Notes: generated by a model from the letters alone, not told the origin. A stretch of DNA of 64,000 bases from Pandoraea norimbergensis (GCF_001465545.3 NZ_CP013480.3:744001-808000), one strand, 5' to 3'. Numbered from the stretch's first letter, positions 42,017 to 50,107 are shown. Translations and numbers: made by a program.

Positions 42017-42439
42017 ATGAGCAGTGAAGACCGCCAGTCCGCACCCGCCGGTGCCCCGATGCCCTCGCTTGCCGAGATCCTGCTGCACAGCGAAGCGATG
42101 CCGTGGCGCGATAAGTCGCTCGCAGGCATTGCCGAAAAAATGTTCTGGCGCGACGAGGCCACCGGCGCATCCATCGCGCTCATCAAGTTCTCGAAAGGCG
42201 CCGGTATTCCGGCACCGCATTCGCATGCGTCGAACCAGTTCATGTACTGCCTGAGCGGGAAGTACGAATACACCTCCACGGGCGTGACGCTGCTGCCCGG
42301 CAGCTTCTACTGCAACCCCAAAGGCAATGTGCACGGCCCGACGATGGCGCACGAAGAAACCATCGTGGTCGAGATTTACGACGGGCCGCATTACCCGCAA
42401 AAGCCTGACTGGTACACGGACGAGCGCGATGCCCACTGA
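42017..42439 (+). CDS. cupin domain protein
   Basis: A 140-residue single-domain cupin. The first motif, GIPAPHSHASNQFMYCLSG, supplies H-x-H and a glutamine in place of the usual glutamate. The second motif is GSFYCNPKGNVHGP with the third histidine. Small cupins in catabolic operons include dioxygenases, isomerases and binding proteins. It is too short for 3-hydroxyanthranilate dioxygenase and does not resemble it. It overlaps the downstream Ldh-family gene by 11 bp. Its role in the pathway is unknown. Confidence 0.85.
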   Translation: MSSEDRQSAPAGAPMPSLAEILLHSEAMPWRDKSLAGIAEKMFWRDEATGASIALIKFSKGAGIPAPHSHASNQFMYCLSGKYEYTSTGVTLLPGSFYCNPKGNVHGPTMAHEETIVVEIYDGPHYPQKPDWYTDERDAH

Positions 42440-43502
42440 ACACGTTCCTGACGATCTGCCGCCCGCGCAACTGCACACACTGATCGCCGCGCTGTTCGCG
42501 GCGGCGGGCGTGTCGGCGGCCGGCGCGGAGATCGTCGCGCACGCACTGGTGGCGGCCGACATTAGCGGCAAGGCGTCGCACGGTGTGATGCTGGTGCCGA
42601 TGTATCTGGCGCGCATGAAGGCAGGTTCGGTGACGGCTGCCGACGAAGCGAAGATCGTGCATGACGGCAAGACCACGCTGGTGCTCGACGCCGCGAATGG
42701 GCTTGGGCAATTGAGCGCGCATCAGGCCTGTCATCTCGCCACTGTTCGGGCGCGTGAATATGGCCTCGCGATGGTGACCGTGCGTAACGCGTTTCACTTC
42801 GGCGAAGCAGGCTACTGGGCGCGTCGCATGGCGGATGCGGGGTGTGTCGGCATCGCCATGGCCAACACGCGGCCATTGATGCCTGCGCCGGGCGGCGCGC
42901 AACGGCGCGTCGGCAACAACCCGCTCGCCATCGCCATGCCGCACACCGACGATGTGCCAGTGGTGCTCGACATGGCAATGAGTGCTAGCGCGATGGGCAA
43001 GATTCGTCTCGCGGAACGCGCGGGAAAAACACTGCCTGACGGCTGGGCCACCGACGCACAAGGCGCACCGACCCGCGACCCGGCGACCGCCATCGCGGGC
43101 ATGTTGCTGCCGGCCGCTGGGCCGAAAGGCTTTGGGCTCGCGTTCATGGTTGATCTGTTGTGCGGCGGCCTGTCCGACGGCGCAGTGGGCGATCAAGTGC
43201 AGCCGCTGTATGGCGACACCGCCACGCCCTACGGCAGCGCACAGGCGTTTCTCGCCATCGACCCTTCGCACTTCGGCTTGCAACAACCGCTCGCACAACG
43301 TGCCAGCGATTTCGCGCGCGCCGTGCGCGAATCGCAGCCTGCACCGGGTGTCGAGCGAGTATTCAGCCCCGGCGAACAGAGCTGGCAGTTTGCGCAGGAC
43401 CACTGCGAAGAGTGCCCCGTGTCAGCCGATACGGCCCGACAGTTGAGCGAACTCGCGCGCGCGGCAGGCATCGACGTGCCTGACGCGTGGCAATCCCTTT
43501 GA
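42429..43502 (+). CDS. Ldh-family (malate/L-lactate dehydrogenase type) oxidoreductase
   Basis: A 357-residue NAD(P)-dependent enzyme of the Ldh2/malate-lactate family (YbiC, ComC, DpkA relatives). It shows the catalytic-histidine motif SGKASHGVM, the VRNAFHFGEAGYWA stretch, the GNNPLAIAMP and VVLDMAMSASAMGKI segments and the GPKGFGLAFMVDLLCG motif. Members reduce 2-keto acids or cyclic imines such as piperideine-2-carboxylate. The ATG at 42429 overlaps the cupin gene. In this operon it may reduce a keto acid or imine, or oxidise a hydroxy acid on the way into the ring-cleavage steps. Confidence 0.9.
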   Translation: MPTEHVPDDLPPAQLHTLIAALFAAAGVSAAGAEIVAHALVAADISGKASHGVMLVPMYLARMKAGSVTAADEAKIVHDGKTTLVLDAANGLGQLSAHQACHLATVRAREYGLAMVTVRNAFHFGEAGYWARRMADAGCVGIAMANTRPLMPAPGGAQRRVGNNPLAIAMPHTDDVPVVLDMAMSASAMGKIRLAERAGKTLPDGWATDAQGAPTRDPATAIAGMLLPAAGPKGFGLAFMVDLLCGGLSDGAVGDQVQPLYGDTATPYGSAQAFLAIDPSHFGLQQPLAQRASDFARAVRESQPAPGVERVFSPGEQSWQFAQDHCEECPVSADTARQLSELARAAGIDVPDAWQSL

Positions 43503-43533
43503 CGTTTTTCCGCAGCAGAACAGGACTCTCATC

Positions 43534-43935
43534 ATGGCAAAAGAGCAGATCAGTACCGACGCCCTGCGCACACCCAATGGGCATTTCTCGCAAGCAACGA
43601 CCATCGAAGCGCGCGGCAAGCTCGTCTTCATCTCGGGCATGACGGCGCGTTGCCCCGACGGCAGCATTGCCGGTGTGGGCGACATCGAAGCGCAGACGCG
43701 TCAGGTGTGCGAGAACATCAAGAATGCGGTGACCGCTGCGGGCGGCACGCTCGACGACGTGTGCCGTGTTGATGTGTACGTGCGCAATATGGAGCACTTC
43801 GAGGCCATTCACAAAGTGCGGCGCGAATACTTCCGCCCGCCACTGCCCGCATCGACGATGGTCGAAGTCACGAAGATGGTGTCGCCCGACTATCTCATCG
43901 AAATCAACGCGATCGCTGTGTTGCCCAACGCCTGA
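43534..43935 (+). CDS. RidA-like protein lacking the catalytic arginine
   Basis: A 133-residue YjgF/YER057c/UK114-family protein, a trimer-forming fold. It matches in LVFISGMTARCPDG and in the C-terminal LIEINAIAV. In active RidA imine deaminases a PARS motif holds the essential arginine. Here the motif reads PAST, with S107 at that position, so canonical imine deamination is unlikely. Within ring-cleavage operons, RidA-fold proteins include 2-aminomuconate deaminase (AmnD/NbaF), and the neighbours here (extradiol enzyme, ACMSD-like protein) recall those pathways. Function is therefore uncertain between deaminase and another hydrolytic or binding role. Confidence 0.88.
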   Translation: MAKEQISTDALRTPNGHFSQATTIEARGKLVFISGMTARCPDGSIAGVGDIEAQTRQVCENIKNAVTAAGGTLDDVCRVDVYVRNMEHFEAIHKVRREYFRPPLPASTMVEVTKMVSPDYLIEINAIAVLPNA

Positions 43936-43994
43936 TCGCTTTCCTTGATGCGATTCGAACCCTGCAAGACAACGCGAGACAACTGAGACAAGTC

Positions 43995-44915
43995 ATGGCT
44001 TTCGCTACGCTGCTTCACAAGAATCAACAACGTATTGCTATCCGGCACGACGACGCATGGGTGCTGCTGCCGGTCGCCATGGGCGACATGGTGGCGCTGA
44101 TCGAAGGCGGTGCCCCTGCGCTCGCGCAGGCGCGTGAGTACGCCACGGCGGCACAGGCCGAGCGCGTGCCGGCAAGCGATGCGCATTTGCTGGCGCCCAT
44201 CACGCGTTATCGACGCGACGTGCTTTGCACGGGCTGGAATTACTGGGATCACTTCGAAGAAGGCAAGGGCAAGCGCGACGGACAGGATGTGCCGAAACCA
44301 ACGGCGCCGACGTTCTTCACCAAGGGACCGGACACCGTTCTCGGCCCGTACGACGACATTGCTTACGACGCCACCGTCTCGGCCAAATGGGATTACGAAG
44401 CCGAGATGGTTGTCGTGATCGGCAAGACGGGCCGCAGTATTCCGGTGGAACGCGCGATGGAACACGTGTGGGGCTATTGCCTCGCGAACGACATTTCGCA
44501 ACGCGATCTGCAACGCCGTCACGGTGGTCAATGGCTCAAGGGGAAGTCGCTCGACGCCTCGATGCCACTCGGCCCGTGGCTGGTGCCCGCCGACGAGATC
44601 GACCCGGCGCGCGTGCATCTCGAATGCGTGGTGAACGGCACGGTGTTGCAATCGGCCAGCACGGCGCAGATGGCATTCTCCATTCCTGAGCTCATCGCCG
44701 AACTGTCGTTCGGCATGACCTTGCGCGCAGGCGATGTGCTGCTCACCGGCACGCCGAGTGGTGTGGGCAACGCGCGCGAGCCGCAGATTTTCCTGCACGA
44801 AGGCGACGACGTCGTCGTGCGCGGCAGCGGGCTGGGCGAGTTGCGCAATCGTCTCGTGAAGGCGAATCTGCGTGGCGAATCCGGTGTGAAGATCGACGCA
44901 CCGGTGCAGGCCTGA
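43995..44915 (+). CDS. fumarylacetoacetate hydrolase-family protein
   Basis: A 306-residue FAH-superfamily enzyme with an N-terminal cap domain (about residues 1-70). The metal site E135, E137 (WDYEAEMVVVIG) and D166 (ANDISQRDLQ) is intact, with LTGTPSGVG further on. Members hydrolyse C-C bonds of acylpyruvates or act as oxaloacetate/4-oxalocrotonate decarboxylases or hydratases. Placed directly before the extradiol dioxygenase (25-bp gap), it most likely processes the ring-cleavage product. It is distinct in length and sequence from the fumarylpyruvate hydrolase at 35027. Confidence 0.9.
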   Translation: MAFATLLHKNQQRIAIRHDDAWVLLPVAMGDMVALIEGGAPALAQAREYATAAQAERVPASDAHLLAPITRYRRDVLCTGWNYWDHFEEGKGKRDGQDVPKPTAPTFFTKGPDTVLGPYDDIAYDATVSAKWDYEAEMVVVIGKTGRSIPVERAMEHVWGYCLANDISQRDLQRRHGGQWLKGKSLDASMPLGPWLVPADEIDPARVHLECVVNGTVLQSASTAQMAFSIPELIAELSFGMTLRAGDVLLTGTPSGVGNAREPQIFLHEGDDVVVRGSGLGELRNRLVKANLRGESGVKIDAPVQA

Positions 44916-44940
44916 CGACGGCAACCCGACGAGGATTCTC

Positions 44941-45879
44941 ATGGACAAGGTGGCAGTCAGCGGACTCAACGGCTTCGGCATGACGGTGCCGGATCTGGAG
45001 AGCGCGAGCAAGTTCTACGGCACGTTCGGCCTCGACGTGACAACGTCTGCCGACGGGCAAGCCCTGTTATGCAACTGTGTGGGCCGCAGCGGCGACGAAA
45101 TCGTCCTCACGCGCGGCGATCAGAAGCGGCTGCATCATCTGTCGTTTCGCATCGAGCCCGACACCGTCGACGCCTTCATCGCCCAAATCGAAGCCAACGG
45201 TCTGAAGGTGCACACGCAAGCGCCCGGCGACTGGCAGCGCGAGGGCCTATGGTTCGAAGACCCGTGGGGCACGTGGATTCATCTGCTGCCCGCTGCGGCA
45301 CAAGCCCTGCCGCGCGTGGCGATGCCGACGTACAACTTCGGCGGCGAGTCGCGGCGCGTGGACGTCAATCTGTGGCAAACGCTGGACAAGTCCCGTGTGC
45401 CGTTGCGCATCGGCCATCTGCTGATCTTCACGAATGAATGGGAGCGCGCCGAGCGTTTCTATGCCGACGTGCTCGGTTTGCGCACGACCGACCGTGCGGC
45501 GGGCAAAGTGGCGTTCATGGCAGCAGGCGTGGGCGTGATCGACCATCATTGCTTCGGGCTCATCAACAGCACGCACCGGGGTTTTCAACACGCGAGCTTT
45601 CAGGTGCCGGGCTTCGACGATATCGGCTATGGCGCGTGGCGCATGCGTGACGCCGGTTATGGCGACGGGTTCGGCCCGGGGCGGCACGCCATCGCGTCGA
45701 ACCTGTTTCACTACGTGCGCGACCCGTGGGGCAGTTGGGTCGAGTTCTATGCCGACATGGACAAGATCACCAGCGCGTGGGTGTGTCGCGACTGGAACGA
45801 CCTGCCTTATACGTGGGGGCCGCGCTGGTCGCCCGAGTTCTGGGGCAAGGACATGAATGCGAATCTGGAACCACGCTGA
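44941..45879 (+). CDS. VOC-family extradiol dioxygenase
   Basis: A 312-residue two-module VOC protein. In the second module the iron ligands H159 (RIGHLLIF), H217 (FQHASFQV) and E268 (SWVEFYADM) are all present, so it should be an active Fe(II) extradiol enzyme. The first module has lost the corresponding positions, as usual. The C-terminus has an unusual aromatic tail (WVCRDWNDLPYTWGPRW). It lies between the FAH hydrolase and the ACMSD-like gene of the operon and is the likely ring opener. The ring it cuts is not known. It differs clearly from the extradiol enzyme at 22442. Confidence 0.9.
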   Translation: MDKVAVSGLNGFGMTVPDLESASKFYGTFGLDVTTSADGQALLCNCVGRSGDEIVLTRGDQKRLHHLSFRIEPDTVDAFIAQIEANGLKVHTQAPGDWQREGLWFEDPWGTWIHLLPAAAQALPRVAMPTYNFGGESRRVDVNLWQTLDKSRVPLRIGHLLIFTNEWERAERFYADVLGLRTTDRAAGKVAFMAAGVGVIDHHCFGLINSTHRGFQHASFQVPGFDDIGYGAWRMRDAGYGDGFGPGRHAIASNLFHYVRDPWGSWVEFYADMDKITSAWVCRDWNDLPYTWGPRWSPEFWGKDMNANLEPR

Positions 45880-45942
45880 TCGTCGCTGAAGCCGGCAGAT
45901 GACCGGCATGCGGCAGCGAGCAACACAACCGGAGCAAGGGCC

Positions 45943-46905
45943 ATGGCAATACCTCGCATCGCGCTGGACGTACACGCGCATCTCGCGCCTATCGAGCCAT
46001 CACGGCTGTTGAGCATCGACGGCGTGCGCTGGGACGCGTCGCAGCGCAAGCTCGACGTCGACGGACATATCGTCGGCATCGGCGCACTGTTCTCCCCCGA
46101 ATCGTTGATCGCGTGGATGGACGAGCAAGGCATCGAGCGCGCGTGGGTGTCGATTCCCCCGCCGCTCTATCGCGCACATCTCCCTGAAGAGGACGCGCGT
46201 GTCTGGTGCCGGTACGTCAACGATGCGCTTGCCGATGTCTGCGCGAAGCACGACTCGCGACTCTCTGCGCTGATACATCTGCCGCTTGAGCATCCCGAAC
46301 TGGCGCACGAGATCGCGGCGGCGAACACTCGGGAGACACGCTACGCGGCGGCGGCTGGCGGGTACGACGGCACGCTGTCCGACGACGCCTATGCACCGTT
46401 ATGGCGTGTGCTCGACCGGCAGGGGGCGTTCGTGTTCCTGCATCCGGGCCATTGCTGCGACACGCGTCTCGCGAACTTCTATCTGGAGAACCTGATGGGC
46501 AACCCGGTGGAGACGGCCGTGGCGGCCTCGCATCTGGTGTTCGGCGGCGTCGCTGCACGGCATCCGAAGATCCGCTTCTGTCTGGCACACGGCGGTGGCG
46601 CGACGGCCATGCTCGCCGGCCGGTACGAGCGAGGCTACCGGACGGCGCGGCCCGGTGTCGATACGTCGCTGCCGACGCCGCGCACGACACTCGGGCGCTT
46701 CTATGTCGACAGCATCGTGCACGATCCGCAGGCGCTCGCGCTGAGCGCATCGGTGTTCGGGCGGGACCATGTGTTGTTTGGCTCCGACTGGCCGTTTCCG
46801 ATGGGACTGCTCACGCCGCACACGCAGTTGGCCGACGCCGACCCGGCGCTGGCCGAGGCTATCCGCACGGAGAACGCGCACAAGCTGCTCGACGGCCTGC
46901 GCTGA
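45943..46905 (+). CDS. ACMSD-like amidohydrolase-family decarboxylase
   Basis: A 320-residue TIM-barrel amidohydrolase of the amidohydrolase_2/ACMSD group. Zinc and catalytic residues are visible: H11 and H13 (DVHAHL), H166 (FLHPGH), H215 (LAHGGG) and D281 (FGSDWPFPMG). This family contains 2-amino-3-carboxymuconate-6-semialdehyde decarboxylase and non-oxidative aromatic-acid decarboxylases such as gamma-resorcylate decarboxylase. It is the last gene of the operon, 63 bp after the extradiol dioxygenase. It could decarboxylate either the aromatic acid before cleavage or the muconate-type product after it. Confidence 0.9.
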   Translation: MAIPRIALDVHAHLAPIEPSRLLSIDGVRWDASQRKLDVDGHIVGIGALFSPESLIAWMDEQGIERAWVSIPPPLYRAHLPEEDARVWCRYVNDALADVCAKHDSRLSALIHLPLEHPELAHEIAAANTRETRYAAAAGGYDGTLSDDAYAPLWRVLDRQGAFVFLHPGHCCDTRLANFYLENLMGNPVETAVAASHLVFGGVAARHPKIRFCLAHGGGATAMLAGRYERGYRTARPGVDTSLPTPRTTLGRFYVDSIVHDPQALALSASVFGRDHVLFGSDWPFPMGLLTPHTQLADADPALAEAIRTENAHKLLDGLR

Positions 46906-47010
46906 GCGTTTTCGGATGACGTTGCGCGGTTTGCCGGCCAGCGCACATGGTCGCAACCCATGCTGGCAGGGGCACCGTAAGCTGGCCCCCGCGTCATGCC
47001 CGCCGTTTGC

Positions 47011-47016
47011 TACACT
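47011..47016 (+). promoter_or_regulatory. extended -10 element upstream of ruvA
   Basis: TGCTACACT (TACACT at 47011-47016 with the TG one base upstream) is an extended -10 motif 34 bp before the ruvA ATG. No -35 box is recognisable. It suggests that ruvA has its own promoter and is not part of the preceding catabolic operon. Confidence 0.3.
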
Positions 47017-47049
47017 TGCCGCCTGAAAAGTCACTCTCTCGGGGCGTCA

Positions 47050-47631
47050 ATGATTGGCCGCATCTCCGGCATCTTGCTGGAAAAGAATCCGCCGCACCTC
47101 CTGGTCGATTGTCAGGGCGTTGGCTACGAAATCTCGGTGCCGATGAGCACCTTCTTCAATTTGCCGAACGTTGGCGAGCGTGTGACGCTGCTCACGCAGT
47201 TCATCGTGCGCGAGGACGCGCAACTGCTGTTCGGCTTTGGCTCGGTCGATGAGCGCAACACTTTCCGCGAATTGCTGAAGATATCCGGCGTGGGCGCACG
47301 CACCGCACTGGCGATCCTCTCGGGCATGAGCGTGGCCGACATTGCGCAGGCCGTGACGCTGCAAGAGTCGGGCCGTCTGGTCAAGATTCCGGGCATCGGC
47401 AAGAAGACTGCCGAGCGTCTGCTGCTTGAACTCAAGGGCAAACTCGGCGCGGAACTGGGCACGGCGCCCGGAACCGCGAAGCCGCACGACCACAAGAGCG
47501 ACGTGGTCAACGCGCTGCTGGCGCTGGGCTACTCCGACAAGGAGGCGCTCGCCGCCGTCAAGACCGTGCCCGAAGGCACGAGCGTGTCCGACGGTATCCG
47601 GCACGCGCTCAAGTCGCTCTCGAAGGGCTGA
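47050..47631 (+). CDS. ruvA: Holliday junction branch migration protein RuvA
   Basis: A 193-residue protein of standard RuvA length. It has an N-terminal OB fold ([20 protein letters not shown] onwards, to about residue 63). Two helix-hairpin-helix motifs follow, [16 protein letters not shown] and [16 protein letters not shown], then the flexible linker and the C-terminal domain III (about 146-193) that contacts RuvB. RuvA binds four-way junctions and loads the RuvB helicase. Unusually, neither ruvB nor ruvC is adjacent: a LysR gene follows and a catabolic operon precedes. All domains are intact, so it should be functional. Confidence 0.97.
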   Translation: MIGRISGILLEKNPPHLLVDCQGVGYEISVPMSTFFNLPNVGERVTLLTQFIVREDAQLLFGFGSVDERNTFRELLKISGVGARTALAILSGMSVADIAQAVTLQESGRLVKIPGIGKKTAERLLLELKGKLGAELGTAPGTAKPHDHKSDVVNALLALGYSDKEALAAVKTVPEGTSVSDGIRHALKSLSKG

Positions 47632-47668
47632 TCTGACGCTCGCAAACCTGTTGGCGTGAGGAAACGGC

Positions 47669-48577
47669 ATGCAACTCCGGTGGCTTGAAGACTTCGTCGA
47701 ACTCGCACGCACGCGCAGTTTTACGCGGGCGGCCGAGAACCGTTTCGTCACGCACCCAGCGTTCGGGCGGCGCATTCGTGCGCTGGAAGAATGGGTTGGC
47801 ACCCGGCTCGTCGAGCGCACCAAGCCGCTTGAACTCACCGCCGCAGGTACCGTCTTTCTCGATGCCGCGACCAACGCGCTCGAAATCCTGCACGGCGCCC
47901 GCACGCATTTGCAGGACGCCGCCCCCACGCTCGAAAACAATCTGAAGATCGCGACCGGCCGCACGTTGGCCGCGACCTTCTTCCCCGACTGGTATGAAGC
48001 GACGGCCTCGCGCATCGGCTTTTTCACGGCAACGCTGTCGACCAGCGGCGCCGAGGAAGCGATTCTGCGGCTGGCGTCAGGCGAGGTCGATCTGCTGCTC
48101 GTGTATTCGAGCCCGCACACGCGGCTGCTTATCGATCGGGAACGCTTCGACTGGCTGACGGTGTCGCGCGAGGTGTTGGTGCCGGTGAGCGCGCTCGATG
48201 CCAAGGGCCGTGCGAAGTACCGTCTGGCCGCTGGGCCGACACCGATCCCATGGCTGGCGTTCGCCCGCACGCTCACACTGCGCGCCGTGCTCGCGCGCCA
48301 TTTGGCGGAAATGCCGAACCGGCCCACGCTCAAGCCCGTCTATCAGGCCGATTCTTATGAGGCGATTCTGGCGATGGCCCGGCGTGGTGCGGGCATCGCA
48401 TGGCTGCCACAGCGCTTGGTGGCCGATGATGTGAGCCGAGGCACGCTTGCCATCGTCGGTGGCAAGGATTGGCAGATCGGTTTCGACATTGCGCTGTACC
48501 GGCGGCGCCACCAGCCGCATCACGTGCTCGATGCCATCTGGCAGGCCGCCCAGCGCGACGCTGACGACGCGCCCTGA
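47669..48577 (+). CDS. LysR-family regulator (HypT-like)
   Basis: A 302-residue LysR protein. Its N-terminus MQLRWLEDFVELARTRSFTRAAENRFVTHPAFGRRI (split at the HTH) is of the HypT/YjiE subgroup, which in E. coli senses hypochlorite through methionine oxidation. Whether this member has that role is unknown; few methionines occur here. It starts 37 bp after ruvA on the same strand, with no apparent functional link, and no divergent target is present. Confidence 0.88.
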   Translation: MQLRWLEDFVELARTRSFTRAAENRFVTHPAFGRRIRALEEWVGTRLVERTKPLELTAAGTVFLDAATNALEILHGARTHLQDAAPTLENNLKIATGRTLAATFFPDWYEATASRIGFFTATLSTSGAEEAILRLASGEVDLLLVYSSPHTRLLIDRERFDWLTVSREVLVPVSALDAKGRAKYRLAAGPTPIPWLAFARTLTLRAVLARHLAEMPNRPTLKPVYQADSYEAILAMARRGAGIAWLPQRLVADDVSRGTLAIVGGKDWQIGFDIALYRRRHQPHHVLDAIWQAAQRDADDAP

Positions 48578-48620
48578 GCGTGTCGATCCGTCCCGTTTCC
48601 TCAGGATCAACTCACCTGCG

Positions 48621-49646
48621 TTACTGCGGCCGTAGCGATGCCATGCCCTGCTTGAGGTAGTCGATCAGCCGCGCATCGACCAACGTGCCAGCCATCAATT
48701 CCGGCTCGTTCATGTGGGCGGCTCGAATCTTCGCGTGTGTCGCGGGGTTGTCGCCAGCGTAAGAACGGAAATACGTCATCCACCGTTGCACAAGCGTCTG
48801 AACGTCGGGCGACTGCGGCGGCGTGCCTTTTTCCAGATGATCGCGTAGCTCGCCAATCAGCACCGGCCATTCATACGTGTAGGTCAGATAGTTCGCCTGC
48901 AAGAAGCGGAACTCGTCTTCATCGAGGTACTTCGCGTAGATCGCGAACTTCGTTTGCGCGAACGCTTCCTGCACGAAACGCATCAGTTCAGGCGTGATAC
49001 CTGTTTGCGTCACCATCTGCGATTCGGTCGTGTGCATGTGATTGAGCTTGGCGAGCAGTCGGGCGTCGCCGCCCGTATCGCGCTCGACCATCCCCATCCA
49101 GCGGCGCGCGGCCGCCTGTGCCGCCATGCTCTGCGGCGTGTCGCCGCTCGCCATCAGGGCCTGCACATGGGCCACCAGTGCGGGCCATTCGGTCTCTCGC
49201 GCGACGTCGTTCTGATACAGCGGCAGGCGGGCGAGTTCGTCTTTCGTGAAGTACTTGTCGTACATGGTCATCAACTCCAGCGTTGTCAGCCATTCGGCAA
49301 GGTCCGGCGCTTCGCCGCTGTCCAGTTGCGTGCGCAAGCCGGTGAGCCGGTCGCGCAACCGGGCGGCCTCGTCGATCTGACGCGTGAGCATGTCGATCTG
49401 GCGGGTTATCAGCGAGGCCAGCGGTACGTCGGGTCTTGCCAACCAGGTGCCGATGTCGGTCAGCGACATCCCGAAACGACGCAGCGCCTGAATCTGGTGC
49501 AGGCGGGCAACGTCGTTGCGGTCGTAGAGTCGATAACCGGCATCGGAGCGCGCCGAAGGCGTGAGCAGGCCGAGCGTGTCGTAGTGGTGGAGCGTGCGCA
49601 CCGTCAGGCCGCAGCGTTTGGCTAATTCACCGACTTTGAGCAACAT
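48621..49646 (-). CDS. MerR-family regulator with TipAS-like C-terminal region
   Basis: A 341-residue regulator. The N-terminal MerR winged helix is at residues 1-70 (LLKVGELAKRCGLTVRTLHHYD and the YRLYDRNDVARL wing), followed by a dimerisation coiled coil (about 75-115). The long C-terminal part (about 125-340) is helical and resembles TipAS-type antibiotic or multidrug recognition domains in tandem. The ligand is unknown. Its start codon lies 29 bp from the edge of the 271-bp palindromic element, which must therefore contain or displace its promoter. Confidence 0.88.
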   Translation of the reverse strand: MLLKVGELAKRCGLTVRTLHHYDTLGLLTPSARSDAGYRLYDRNDVARLHQIQALRRFGMSLTDIGTWLARPDVPLASLITRQIDMLTRQIDEAARLRDRLTGLRTQLDSGEAPDLAEWLTTLELMTMYDKYFTKDELARLPLYQNDVARETEWPALVAHVQALMASGDTPQSMAAQAAARRWMGMVERDTGGDARLLAKLNHMHTTESQMVTQTGITPELMRFVQEAFAQTKFAIYAKYLDEDEFRFLQANYLTYTYEWPVLIGELRDHLEKGTPPQSPDVQTLVQRWMTYFRSYAGDNPATHAKIRAAHMNEPELMAGTLVDARLIDYLKQGMASLRPQ

Positions 49647-49675
49647 CCGGGCACTCCCGTCTTCTGGCGTATGAA

Positions 49676-49946
49676 TAGGGTCTGCTCCCCCTAATTCCGG
49701 GCTCGTGAACGTGTTCTACCGGCTGGCTGGCAAGGCGCCCGCAGCGCCGCTTGGTCGCTCCAAGCAAGCTGCGGGCAACGCCGCCAGACGGCCGGTAGGG
49801 CACGTTCCCTCCGGGTTGCCCACCCAAAGGGGCGATCGCTGCGTCATGATCCTCGCGAATATTCCCGATATTCACTTCGGCTCATTCCTTGCGCTCGCCC
49901 CTTTGGCCGGGCAACACGAGCCCGGAATTAGGGGGAACAGACCCTA
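49676..49946. mobile_element. 271-bp palindromic MITE-like element with 32-bp terminal inverted repeats
   Basis: The ends 49676-49707 and 49915-49946 are 32-bp inverted repeats with a single mismatch, starting TAGGGTCTG. Inside are two further long hairpins. Hairpin one is at 49708-49806: AACGTG/CACGTT, CTACCGGC/GCCGGTAG, CCCGCAGC/GCTGCGGG and CTTGG/CCAAG. Hairpin two is at 49815-49915: GTTGCCC/GGGCAAC and a perfect 12-bp CCAAAGGGGCGA arm. The whole can fold into a three-way junction. TA is present at both outer ends, compatible with a TA target duplication. It has no coding capacity. It resembles a non-autonomous miniature transposon, and no transposase is in the window. Confidence 0.75.
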
Positions 49947-49955
49947 GGCTGAAGG

Positions 49956-49970
49956 CTCACGTAACGTGAG
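49956..49970. repeat. 15-bp palindrome beside the MITE-like element
   Basis: CTCACGT-A-ACGTGAG is a perfect 7-bp inverted repeat around one A, ten bases beyond the right end of the 271-bp element. It may be a binding site or part of the insertion target. Purpose unknown. Confidence 0.35.
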
Positions 49971-50035
49971 GGTCAAGGGATTTTATGCGACGGAATCGAA
50001 GGGAGGGGAAGGCGGAAGCGAGGAGGGAGGCTGAG

Positions 50036-50058
50036 CGTCCCGCCGGGGAGGCGGGACG
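50036..50058 (-). terminator. GC-rich stem-loop downstream of the KgtP-like gene
   Basis: CGTCCCGCC (50036-50044) and GGCGGGACG (50050-50058) form a perfect 9-bp stem with a 5-base loop. It is the second of two stem-loops following the permease stop. There is no U-tract; it may help termination or protect the mRNA 3' end. Confidence 0.4.
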
Positions 50059-50071
50059 TGTCATGCAGTGA

Positions 50072-50102
50072 CAAACCGGCGCGAGCCCAGCGCGCCGGTT
50101 TG
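50072..50102 (-). terminator. strong stem-loop immediately after the KgtP-like gene
   Basis: CAAACCGGCGCG (50072-50083) and CGCGCCGGTTTG (50091-50102) form a perfect 12-bp stem with a 7-base loop. It starts 6 bp beyond the permease stop codon. It is a likely terminator or mRNA-stabilising hairpin, although the following bases are not U-rich. Confidence 0.55.
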
Positions 50103-50107
50103 CGGCA

